The notes below the pieces were generated by a model, which did no database searches, was not told the DNA's origin, and saw only the letters and a program-made list of their open reading frames with translations. From Desulfobacula sp. (GTDB taxonomy: Bacteria; Desulfobacterota; Desulfobacteria; Desulfobacterales; Desulfobacteraceae), in NCBI RefSeq assembly GCF_021107415.1, contig NZ_JAIOSW010000092.1:1-11677 (forward strand): DNA of 11,677 nucleotides, written 5' to 3'. Within the stretch, counting starts at the first letter, position 1, and each line of letters opens with the position of its first letter. Of the stretch, positions 1 through 6,812 are shown piece by piece. The translations under genes and the position numbers were made by a program.

Positions 1-579
1 CAGCGCATTGCCCCGGTCCTTGAGCTGAAGCCCGAAATTGCCAGCCTCAATACAGCCTCAAGGAATGATGGCTTGACGGATCATAGAACCGGGGAAGTCC
101 TTTTTGAATATGTTTTTGAAAATCCTCTCAATATGATTGCCGATTTTGCTAAAATGATGAAAGAAAACAGGGTTAAACCGGCACTGGAAGTTTATGACCC
201 TGCGGGCATACAGAATATACTCCTGTTGCATAAGCGAAAATTAACATTTGAAGACCCCCTCCATTTCCAATTTGTTTATGGCGCCTATTGCGGTGTCTGC
301 TTTAGCCCCCAGATGCATTTGACAATGATCGGCCTGCTGCCGGAAGATGCAACCTTTGGGGTCTGTGGTATAGGAGACAGTCAGGTACCGGCGGTTTTAA
401 TGAGTATGATGACCGGTGGTCATGTTCGAATCGGATTGGAGGACAATGTCAGGGTTCCGGGTGGTGCATTGGCTAAAGGCAGCTGGGAGCAGGCAAAATG
501 GGTGTGTGAAGCAGCAAAAATATTGGACCGTCCGATTGCCACACCTGAAGAAGCAAAACAAATTCTGGGTTTGGTTTAA
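1..579 (+). CDS. BKACE-family (DUF849) 3-keto-5-aminohexanoate cleavage protein, C-terminal part
   Basis: The reading frame is open from base 1 to a TAA at 577-579 and gives 192 residues, so the start lies outside the left edge. The family is usually about 270-310 residues, so roughly the first third is missing. The fragment carries the family signature GGHVRIGLEDN (fragment residues 139-149), whose Glu is a ligand of the catalytic Zn2+ in this TIM-barrel family, and PEIASLN near the start. BKACE enzymes condense a beta-keto acid with acetyl-CoA to give acetoacetate and a CoA ester. The founding member, Kce, acts in lysine fermentation, but substrates vary widely and the specificity residues cannot be judged here. 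The His-x-His metal ligands lie in the missing N-terminal part. No partner gene is visible. The gene converges on the AOR gene across a stem-loop. Family call is firm; substrate is unknown. Confidence 0.9.
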   Translation, partial: QRIAPVLELKPEIASLNTASRNDGLTDHRTGEVLFEYVFENPLNMIADFAKMMKENRVKPALEVYDPAGIQNILLLHKRKLTFEDPLHFQFVYGAYCGVCFSPQMHLTMIGLLPEDATFGVCGIGDSQVPAVLMSMMTGGHVRIGLEDNVRVPGGALAKGSWEQAKWVCEAAKILDRPIATPEEAKQILGLV

Positions 580-594
580 GTGTTTTAAAAAAAG

Positions 595-632
595 AATAAA
601 GCCGGCTCCGCAATATACGGGCCGACTTTATT
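595..632. terminator. Bidirectional rho-independent terminator between convergent genes
   Basis: Arms at 595-608 and 619-632 pair over 14 positions, with one C-A mismatch and one G-T pair, around a 10-base loop. The core is GC-rich (CGGC/GCCG) and the outer part is A/T. On the minus strand the stem is followed by a run of T (complement of the A run at 587-593), which suits termination of the AOR transcript. On the plus strand it is followed by TATTTCC, a weaker U tract for the BKACE transcript. Its place between two convergent stop codons (579 and 656) supports the call. Confidence 0.8.
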
Positions 633-655
633 TATTTCCTCAGTTGGACAGCCAA

Positions 656-2587
656 TCAGGCAGTACCCCAAAGGTCTTCGGCCTCTTTATCCAATCCCAG
701 GGACAAGAGTTTTTCCCGGAGCGGTTTACCGGTTTCCCAGTCCCACTGAGCAGTTTCATAGAACTCTTTCAGCATGGTATCCATATCAAGCGTTCCGTGC
801 ACACCGGCCTCGTCTTCAACCGGGGCCTGCACCCTTTCGGGAAGTTTGTCATCGGACCGGGTAAGACCACAGCGGATGTTGAAGGCTCTTTTGAGCTGTA
901 CCAGCCGCTCACCTACTTCGGTCAGGGAGTCGTAATTATAATCACTGCCGGTAATGGCGTTCAGAAGGTTGGAGATTTCATTGCCCGTAAGCATGGTATC
1001 GCACATGGCCATGAACTTGCAGAGCGTTATGGCATCCACAGTGTTGCTGCCGGCCATTGCCAGATAGACATTTTTGGCCTTGCCTTCGGAAACATGTTGT
1101 CCATCAAAGCGCGTCCTCCAGAAATTTCCACTTTCTTTCAGCTTTGCTATGGCTTCGTCACCCATCATGGGGATATAAAAATGCTCGTAACTCTCCCAGG
1201 TTTCAGTGAACCCCTGGAGATGACAGGCACCCCGGTTGGAAACGGCATATTCCAGTCCGGCGGAAAAATATGTCCTGGGATCATGGGACGGAAGTCCCAT
1301 TCCCTTGACATGCATGGCAAAAGCTTGGGAGTCTTTACCCAGTTTTTTGGTGGCAATCACCGGTCCTTCGGCCAAAAGATCACCGATTTTTTCCCGGTTT
1401 ACGATCATCTGTACCAGGCGGACCATGGCCTCACCGTCTCCCCATTTAAGATCAAACCCCACATCTTTTTTTGTGATGATTCCCTTCTCAAAGGCCTCAT
1501 AGGCAAAGGAAACCATGGAGCCTGTATTGATGGTATCCAGGCCGGCCTCGTTGCAGACATGGTTTGCCGCAGCAACGGTTTCAATATCGGAATTCAGGAT
1601 ACTGGCACCCAAAAGACCAACAGTTTCGTACTCCGGGGCATGGCCTTCAAATGGTTTTACCCCGGCGATCTCCTTGTCAAGTTTCATCATTCTGCCGCAG
1701 GCAAGGGCACAATTATAACAGGCATATCTTTTGGTGACCAGCTTATCATAGTCCCCGTCCGGTGTGGCTCCGGACAGCTTAATCGCTTCAGGCCAAGCGC
1801 TTTTCTGGAAATTTTTTATGGGTACATCTCCCACGTTCATGGCCATCTGAAGAGATCCGTTGGTTCCCATGTCGCCGTGGGCCTGGAAGGCAAAGTCCTG
1901 CTTCCATCTGTCCTTTACATCCTTGGCGATCTCTTTGAAATCAGAGGCGGCCACGGCCACTTTTTGGGTGCCTCGAACAGCAATGGCCTTGAGCCGTTTG
2001 GAACCCATTACAGCCCCGATTCCACACCGTCCTGCGGCGCGCCCTCCGTCGCTGATGACGCAGGCGTAACGTGCCAGTTTTTCTCCGGCCTGGCCAATGG
2101 AGGCCACCTTCATCTTGGGCTCATTATGGGCTTCCTGTATTATCTGCTCTGTTTCAGTGGTTGATTTTCCCCATACCGCATCGGCCGGTTTTAACTCTGC
2201 TTTGCCTTCTATGATGGCAAGATAGACCGGTTTTTCCGATTTGCCGGTCACAATAATTCCGTCATAACCGGCTGCTTTAAGCTGGGGAGCAAAGTATCCG
2301 GAACAACTGGCCTCTCCCCACCCGCCAGTGAGGGGGGACTTGGACGCCACCTCGTATCGCCCGGAGGTGGGTGCCAGGGTGCCGGTCCAGGGTCCGGTAA
2401 AGAGACAGAATACGTTTTTTGCATCAAAGGCATCGATTCCCGGCGGCACTTCATCGTAGATGATCCTTGCAGCCACACCAGAGCCTCCGATATAATTTTT
2501 TTTCCATTCTTCCGGGTATGGGATATCTTTCAATTCCCCGGCGCTGAGATCAACTCTTAAAATTTTGTCCATGTAACCCTTAATCAT
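656..2587 (-). CDS. Aldehyde:ferredoxin oxidoreductase family protein (tungsten enzyme)
   Basis: 643 residues, the normal length for the AOR family, which oxidises aldehydes to acids (or reduces acids) with a tungsto-bispterin and one [4Fe-4S] cluster, using ferredoxin. The N-terminus (GYMDKILRVDLSAGEL) is the typical first strand of the family. Cluster ligands are visible as C290-x2-C293-x3-C297 plus C523 in DAITLCKF. The cofactor-domain segment GRAAGRCGIGAVMGSKRLKA (about 182-201) and PEYET (319-322) are also present. The ATG at 2585-2587 has a G-rich but imperfect ribosome-binding site (GGGGG); Met6 (ATG at 2570-2572), preceded by AAGGG, is an alternative. It has no signal peptide, so it is cytoplasmic. 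It stands alone: no ferredoxin, MoaD-like or pterin-synthesis gene adjoins it. BamB of class II benzoyl-CoA reductase belongs to the same family, but no Bam partner genes are present and the catalytic region looks like ordinary AORs. The exact aldehyde is unknown. Confidence 0.93.
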   Translation of the reverse strand: MIKGYMDKILRVDLSAGELKDIPYPEEWKKNYIGGSGVAARIIYDEVPPGIDAFDAKNVFCLFTGPWTGTLAPTSGRYEVASKSPLTGGWGEASCSGYFAPQLKAAGYDGIIVTGKSEKPVYLAIIEGKAELKPADAVWGKSTTETEQIIQEAHNEPKMKVASIGQAGEKLARYACVISDGGRAAGRCGIGAVMGSKRLKAIAVRGTQKVAVAASDFKEIAKDVKDRWKQDFAFQAHGDMGTNGSLQMAMNVGDVPIKNFQKSAWPEAIKLSGATPDGDYDKLVTKRYACYNCALACGRMMKLDKEIAGVKPFEGHAPEYETVGLLGASILNSDIETVAAANHVCNEAGLDTINTGSMVSFAYEAFEKGIITKKDVGFDLKWGDGEAMVRLVQMIVNREKIGDLLAEGPVIATKKLGKDSQAFAMHVKGMGLPSHDPRTYFSAGLEYAVSNRGACHLQGFTETWESYEHFYIPMMGDEAIAKLKESGNFWRTRFDGQHVSEGKAKNVYLAMAGSNTVDAITLCKFMAMCDTMLTGNEISNLLNAITGSDYNYDSLTEVGERLVQLKRAFNIRCGLTRSDDKLPERVQAPVEDEAGVHGTLDMDTMLKEFYETAQWDWETGKPLREKLLSLGLDKEAEDLWGTA

Positions 2588-2697
2588 GATGTACCCCCAT
2601 CTTTTTATTGTTTATAATAAATGTTAAAATGTGTAATCACTCATTTTTTTCTGATTCCGGCTGCTAATCCGGTAATGCAACCTAATGTTAGTGAAAG

Positions 2698-3558
2698 CTA
2701 CAAAACCAGGTGCTTAATAAAAGCAAGCAATTGGTTTAGATTTTCACAGTGCTGTACCTGTCTGCAATACGTTTCATAAGCCCTCATTCGACTATCGCCC
2801 GTATTCCATAATACTCTCGGTTCCGGATTAAGCCAGATAACTCTTTGGCATTTATCCTGCATCTCTTTGAGAATCTCCGCTTCCGAATTGGTATAATTCG
2901 TTCTGCTGTCACCAATAATTATCAATGTTGTTTTTTTATTCAGGATGTCGAGATATTGAGTCTTGAAATATCTGAAAGCCTTTCCATAATTCGTCGTACC
3001 TTTGTAGTCTATTTTTGCCTCGACCAGCGCTTTATCTATGGCCTTTTTCACCTCATATCTTTCAAAAGTCCGGGTCACTTCAGCAAGTTCTGAGACAAAA
3101 ATAAAACTTCGCACCGCAAGAAAACAATCCTGAAGCGAGTAGAGCATACTGAGCATGAATTTTGCTGCTGTCCAGACAGAACCGGAGACATCACAAAGTG
3201 TTACGATTTCCCCTCTTTGCTTGGGTTTACCCCGGAAAACCAGTTGCATGGGAATCCCCTGGTACCTGGAAGCTGTTCTCAGTATTTTTTTTATGTCTGG
3301 AATACCCCGCTTGGTTTTGGCATGGCGCCTTTTTATAGTATCTTTAAGTTTTCTAACCAGCAGTTCAATGACTTCCTGCATCTCTTCCATCTCTTTTTGA
3401 GTAAAAGAGAAAAAAGACTTTTCACCCAAATCTTCCCTATGTTGGTCATGGAACCAACCTGTTGCAAACACATCCATCATATCTTCGGTATCCCCTTGCA
3501 GCATTACCCCGGCATCTTGTTGCCGGGTCATCAAATGAGGGCTAGACATTTTTTCCAT
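2698..3558 (-). CDS. CoxE-like von Willebrand factor A protein, C-terminal fragment (frameshifted gene)
   Basis: 286 residues from the ATG at 3556-3558. It holds the VWA metal-ion-dependent adhesion site: DVSGS (D123, S125, S127), GTTN (T188/T189) and GDS (D217). The basic stretch before it (KRRHAKTKRGIPDIKK, about 76-91, then LRTASRYQGIPMQLVFR) is typical of CoxE-like VWA proteins, where it follows an N-terminal helical region. That region is missing from this frame but is encoded by the ORF at 3603-3821, in another frame. The frame stays open upstream of the ATG to a TGA at 3634-3636, with no good start or ribosome-binding site, which argues that the ATG is not the native start. CoxE-type proteins work with MoxR-type AAA+ ATPases in protein maturation or metal insertion. 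The MoxR gene lies just upstream. If the lesion is real, this fragment is probably not translated efficiently. Confidence 0.85.
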   Translation of the reverse strand: MEKMSSPHLMTRQQDAGVMLQGDTEDMMDVFATGWFHDQHREDLGEKSFFSFTQKEMEEMQEVIELLVRKLKDTIKRRHAKTKRGIPDIKKILRTASRYQGIPMQLVFRGKPKQRGEIVTLCDVSGSVWTAAKFMLSMLYSLQDCFLAVRSFIFVSELAEVTRTFERYEVKKAIDKALVEAKIDYKGTTNYGKAFRYFKTQYLDILNKKTTLIIIGDSRTNYTNSEAEILKEMQDKCQRVIWLNPEPRVLWNTGDSRMRAYETYCRQVQHCENLNQLLAFIKHLVL

Positions 3559-3602
3559 ATCTGTTGATGATGCATTAATACGGGGAAGACAAGTATTGTT
3601 TC

Positions 3603-3821
3603 TTAATTTATGGAAAAAAGGGGGTAGATATGATCAAATTTTGTTTGTTCTCTTTTACTTTTAGCAAAATTTGCCCGGAGAAGATCTTTGAACTGCGATT
3701 CATCACCCACATCGATATATTCTATCTGTTGGCTGCAATCCAGTACTTCAGCGGTTGAAATTCTAAGGCCGGCCTTTCTGGAGTACGCTGCAAATTTCAA
3801 TATTACATCGAGCATGATCAT
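3603..3821 (-). CDS. CoxE-like VWA protein, N-terminal fragment (frameshifted gene)
   Basis: 72 residues. The sequence (RKAGLRISTAEVLD near residues 15-28, then FKDLLRANFAKSKREQTKFDHIY) matches the usual N-terminus of CoxE-like VWA proteins, which have a short helical segment before the VWA domain. Its ATG overlaps the stop of the MoxR gene by ATGA (3818-3821), so translation is coupled to it. It ends at a TAA (3603-3605) shortly after a C5-T6 run. Adding one base in that run continues the protein as YPLFFHKLRNN and on into the VWA ORF at 2698-3558, for a total of about 374 residues, a normal length for the family. I therefore read it as the front half of one gene and not as a separate small protein. 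Confidence 0.8.
   Translation of the reverse strand: MIMLDVILKFAAYSRKAGLRISTAEVLDCSQQIEYIDVGDESQFKDLLRANFAKSKREQTKFDHIYPLFSIN
3614..3624 (-). other. Homopolymer frameshift site in the CoxE-like gene
   Basis: On the coding strand this is CCCCCTTTTTT. The N-terminal frame reads TAC CCC CTT TTT TCC and hits a stop at 3603-3605. The C-terminal frame is closed upstream by a TGA at 3634-3636, so the two frames are both open only across about 30 bases, and this run lies inside them. One lost C or T explains the break. I see no classic X-XXY-YYZ slippery heptamer in the correct phase, so mutation or a sequencing/assembly error is likelier than programmed frameshifting. Confidence 0.72.
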
Positions 3822-4735
3822 CCAGCCTGCTGTGAAATAGTGTCAATATTCTGCTTTACCAAATCAGCATCCGAACGATACTTGCAGATCAGATTCAGTG
3901 TATCAACCACGATTTCCGGCGACAGCTCGCTGACCTGCAATGAAATCAAAGAATGAACCCAGTCCAATGTTTCAGAGGTGCACGGCTTCTTCTTAAGCTC
4001 CAGTTTTCGGATGGCATGGATAGTGGTGATAACCTGACGGGCCAGGCGTGTCTGTATTTTTGGAAATTTTAATCGGACAATCTCCAGCTCCAGTTGGGTG
4101 TCCGGGTAGTCAATATATAAATGGATACACCTTCTTTTCAAGGCATCACTCATATCCCGATAATTGTTAGACGTCAGGATAACGTAAGGAATGTTAACAG
4201 CCTGCTGGGTTCCGATTTCCGGAATTGTGACCTGAAAATCGCTGAGTATTTCCAGCAGAAAGGCCTCAAACTCCGGATCTGATTTGTCAACCTCATCAAT
4301 CAACAAAACAACCGGATTTTTAGATAGAATTGCCTTTAGTAAGGGGCGAGGCTGGAGAAACCGCTTGGAAAAGAAAGCGTCTTCCTGATCAGCTATCCTG
4401 TCCACAGCCTCACTGAGTTTTTTTGTTCCTGAAATAACATCATCGATCTTGTTTTTGAGCATTTGGGTATACAATAACTGCTTTGCATACTCCCATTCGT
4501 ATAACGCCTTGGTCTCATCTAATCCTTCATAGCATTGGAGGCGGATCAGATCCCTGCCCAATCCCCTGGCAACTGCTTTGGCCAGGTCGGTTTTTCCTAC
4601 GCCTGCCGGTCCCTCAACCAGAATCGGTTTTTGAACTTTTCCGGCAAGGAATGCTACCGTAGCAATTGTTTTGGAGCAAATGTAACCATTAGATTCAAGT
4701 TTTTGTTTGGTTTCATCAATACTTTGAAAAATCAT
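3818..4735 (-). CDS. MoxR-type AAA+ ATPase (CoxD-like)
   Basis: 305 residues, typical for MoxR ATPases. Visible motifs in order: Walker A GPAGVGKT (42-49), Walker B VVLLIDEVD (142-150, with D147 and E148), sensor 1 ILTSNN (186-191) and a basic LKRRC segment (199-203) that probably holds the arginine finger. A C-terminal helical lid follows. MoxR proteins act as ATP-driven chaperones together with VWA-domain partners, and the next gene, overlapping by ATGA, is exactly such a partner (CoxE-like). CoxD, a close relative, helps mature the CO dehydrogenase active site in aerobes. Here no molybdenum hydroxylase is present; the nearest metalloenzyme is the AOR gene downstream. The ribosome-binding site AGAGGG sits 11 bases from the ATG, slightly far. 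The gene starts 98 bases after the DUF3604 stop, so it may have its own promoter or be read through from the cluster upstream. Confidence 0.9.
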   Translation of the reverse strand: MIFQSIDETKQKLESNGYICSKTIATVAFLAGKVQKPILVEGPAGVGKTDLAKAVARGLGRDLIRLQCYEGLDETKALYEWEYAKQLLYTQMLKNKIDDVISGTKKLSEAVDRIADQEDAFFSKRFLQPRPLLKAILSKNPVVLLIDEVDKSDPEFEAFLLEILSDFQVTIPEIGTQQAVNIPYVILTSNNYRDMSDALKRRCIHLYIDYPDTQLELEIVRLKFPKIQTRLARQVITTIHAIRKLELKKKPCTSETLDWVHSLISLQVSELSPEIVVDTLNLICKYRSDADLVKQNIDTISQQAG

Positions 4736-4762
4736 CTATTTTTTATCCCTCTAACACCAGTT

Positions 4763-4780
4763 TATTCTTTTTAAAGAATA
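4763..4780. repeat. A/T-only inverted repeat upstream of the MoxR gene
   Basis: Arms TATTCTTT (4763-4770) and AAAGAATA (4773-4780) are perfect complements around two bases. It lies in the 98-base gap between the DUF3604 stop and the MoxR start, about 28 bases before the MoxR ATG. Being all but one pair A-T per arm, the stem is weak for a terminator and lacks a following T run on the minus strand. It could be an operator or chance in AT-rich intergenic DNA. Confidence 0.3.
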
Positions 4781-4833
4781 CAATGGTAAATGGCAAACTA
4801 TAATCCACCAAAGACATATTCGAACAGTTTATT

Positions 4834-6777
4834 TTACCACTGTTCCGGAGCATACCAGATCGGTGATGACCAGGCCCTTTCTCTGATTGTTGCAGGAATG
4901 TCCTTGCGCGGAGGCTGTCCCAGGCGAATGGCATCATAGGTCGACCAGCGGCAGGTGGGGTTTTCCAGCACCCGGACGTAATAAAAGGTTGAGTGCTCTG
5001 GATTAAATTTTGTGTCCTCCCACACAAGTTTCATTTCAGCCATCCCATTATCCTGTGTGATATCACAGGTTTTAATATCAACCCGGGCACCGTTGTCAGG
5101 GCACCTTTCGGTTGAGGGATCCGGTGTTAAACCGTCGGAACAGGCAATATCAAACACCTCTTCTCTACGCTCGCCGTTTTCGATCCAGCCTTTGATCATT
5201 TGTATGCGCTGCAGGTTTGCAGCGTCTGGATCCTTTGCAGCCCAAATGATAAACCTGGGATTGGCAATCCCTTTTCTTGGTTTCAGAACACCACCCATGG
5301 GCACGCCTGTTTTGTATGCATCAGCGATGGGATTCATACTGTTCAGCGTGTTTTTACTCAGATCCCAACCGCCGAAAAATCTCAGGTGGATACGGGTACC
5401 GCTTGTTGCATAGGTTTCGCGTTTTTTCATGCCTTCAAAAAGGGCATCTCTTGTGTTTTCCTCCGCCCATACTGCAGCCAGGCCACCAGGGTTCTTGGCC
5501 GTTTGTTTTCTAGGGCCGTGCTTTTTGGGGGACAATCTTTTTTTTGCAGGCGAGTTATAGACGCCGTTAAATCCTCGGAAGTCATACTCCTCTGTATCAC
5601 CTGGATTGCTGTTATGGCTGTCGGTACTCCCGATAAAACCGAAACGCAGGGGATTGAATCCCAATTCCTGTTCCAGCTGCATCCCTTTTTTAAGGCCTTC
5701 CCTGGCAAAGGAGTCCAGACCGACACAACCAGCGGTTTGATCTCCATCGCACACCGGAATAAATTGTTCGAAACCGCACTCTTCGTCCACAGCCCCGACA
5801 CCGCATTCCGAATTCCCTTTGGCCTGGAAAATTTCGGCCAAAGGTTCTGTACGGGCACGCAACGCCCAATCCTCTTTTGTATAGACCTCGCCGTCAATGG
5901 TTGTTCCGGAATAGGCCAGCCCCCAACTAAAATTCATATTATGCGGAATCGTTAAAAACTCGCAATTTTTGGTACAATTTGCTTCCAGAGCGTTCCACAA
6001 ATCGATAACAGTAGGGGCGTCAAACGCAGAAAATGCTACATCCGGCACTGTATTGTTACGGTAGATGACATTGCGGTGCAGCATACCTCTTTCGGGCAGA
6101 GTAGGCGAATATTCATAACCGATAAATGCTGTAAATTCCCCGGGTTGATTATATTTCTCGGCCATCTGCCGAATCGTGTTCCAGGTCGTTTTCCCGTGTT
6201 CGAAACAAAATGATCCGTCATCGCCGCAGAATTCTGCCGGCCGTTTCGGCGGGCGGGTGGTAGCAGATTTTAAAAGCCTTAAATAGAAAGGAATTGAAGG
6301 TGTTTCAAACTTTTGGCAGAATTCCTGCTGTTCTTTATTAATCGTGGGATCGGCACACCCTTCAAACAGACCGAAACTTTCGGCATGATCCGTAATCGCA
6401 ACAAAGTCGAGGGGCTGGCTGATTTGAACGATTTCACCTGTAACCAACTTAAGCGGTTCACCCTGAGCAAAGCGGTAAGTCTCTTCAAGCCCCAGGCGGT
6501 TGCCTGCAAGATAAGCGTCAAAAGAAAGTGTGGTATGAACATGGGTATCACCGAAATAAACGTTCTTTAATGGATTGAACGGCTGAACAATTCGCTTCCT
6601 TTGCCGTGGTTTTTTAATAGAGTCTTCATTCTGGGCAGCCACGGCCTGATTTATCTCCCGGATGTATTCCGGTGTCAAATGGATAATCTTTGAGTTCATA
6701 CGATAATACAGATACCCTCCGATTCCCATACCGATCACCAGTACAAGTCCGATTGTCCAGGCAAGTATTTTTTTCAC
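4834..6777 (-). CDS. DUF3604 domain protein, membrane-anchored PHP-like putative metallohydrolase
   Basis: 647 residues from a GTG start (6775-6777), supported by GAGGT seven bases upstream; no better ATG precedes it. Residues 5-25 form one hydrophobic segment with no clear cleavage site, so the protein is probably an inner-membrane anchor with its domain in the periplasm. The domain begins at about residue 73 with GDTHVHT (76-82). It continues with ITDHAE (128-133), IPHN (277-280) and GSTDSHN (383-389), the His/Asp pattern expected of a PHP-like metal site. The C-terminus (NPTCRWSTYDAI, ERAWSSPIWY) is typical of DUF3604. The domain holds 14 cysteines and the anchor none, which suits disulfides outside the cytoplasm. 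No function is established for the family; phosphoesterase or other hydrolase activity is inferred from the metal motifs. It lies 35 bases after the RND gene and is probably its cotranscribed partner. Confidence 0.9.
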   Translation of the reverse strand: MKKILAWTIGLVLVIGMGIGGYLYYRMNSKIIHLTPEYIREINQAVAAQNEDSIKKPRQRKRIVQPFNPLKNVYFGDTHVHTTLSFDAYLAGNRLGLEETYRFAQGEPLKLVTGEIVQISQPLDFVAITDHAESFGLFEGCADPTINKEQQEFCQKFETPSIPFYLRLLKSATTRPPKRPAEFCGDDGSFCFEHGKTTWNTIRQMAEKYNQPGEFTAFIGYEYSPTLPERGMLHRNVIYRNNTVPDVAFSAFDAPTVIDLWNALEANCTKNCEFLTIPHNMNFSWGLAYSGTTIDGEVYTKEDWALRARTEPLAEIFQAKGNSECGVGAVDEECGFEQFIPVCDGDQTAGCVGLDSFAREGLKKGMQLEQELGFNPLRFGFIGSTDSHNSNPGDTEEYDFRGFNGVYNSPAKKRLSPKKHGPRKQTAKNPGGLAAVWAEENTRDALFEGMKKRETYATSGTRIHLRFFGGWDLSKNTLNSMNPIADAYKTGVPMGGVLKPRKGIANPRFIIWAAKDPDAANLQRIQMIKGWIENGERREEVFDIACSDGLTPDPSTERCPDNGARVDIKTCDITQDNGMAEMKLVWEDTKFNPEHSTFYYVRVLENPTCRWSTYDAIRLGQPPRKDIPATIRERAWSSPIWYAPEQW

Positions 6778-6812
6778 AACTAAAACCTCTATCTTGTTTA
6801 TAAGCTGTTTTT

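Noticed and set aside
416..2164. A 582-codon open frame on the plus strand, antisense to the AOR gene.
   Set aside because: It overlaps two well-supported genes, its translation shows no recognisable domain, and it has no ribosome-binding site. It is a codon-bias shadow of the minus-strand AOR frame.
656..2587. AOR-family protein as BamB of class II benzoyl-CoA reductase.
   Set aside because: No other bam genes are nearby and the sequence keeps ordinary AOR features. The families are homologous, so the length and cysteines alone do not decide it, but context does not support BamB.
2640..2680. CCGG-containing dyad downstream of the CoxE-like gene as a terminator.
   Set aside because: Only four contiguous pairs form, and on the minus strand the dyad is followed by A residues and not T.
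2588..2697. Possible promoter for the AOR gene (TATTAT-like -10 on the minus strand around 2615-2622).
   Set aside because: The region is AT-rich and no convincing -35 element lies at the right distance, so the match is not above chance.
3603..3636. Programmed -1 frameshifting joining the two CoxE-like ORFs.
   Set aside because: The direction (-1) fits, but no X-XXY-YYZ heptamer lies in phase and I see no obvious downstream stimulatory stem. A one-base loss in the homopolymer is simpler.
5200..5955. A 251-codon open frame on the plus strand inside the DUF3604 gene.
   Set aside because: The opposite strand encodes intact DUF3604 motifs across the same bases, and the plus-strand product resembles no known family.
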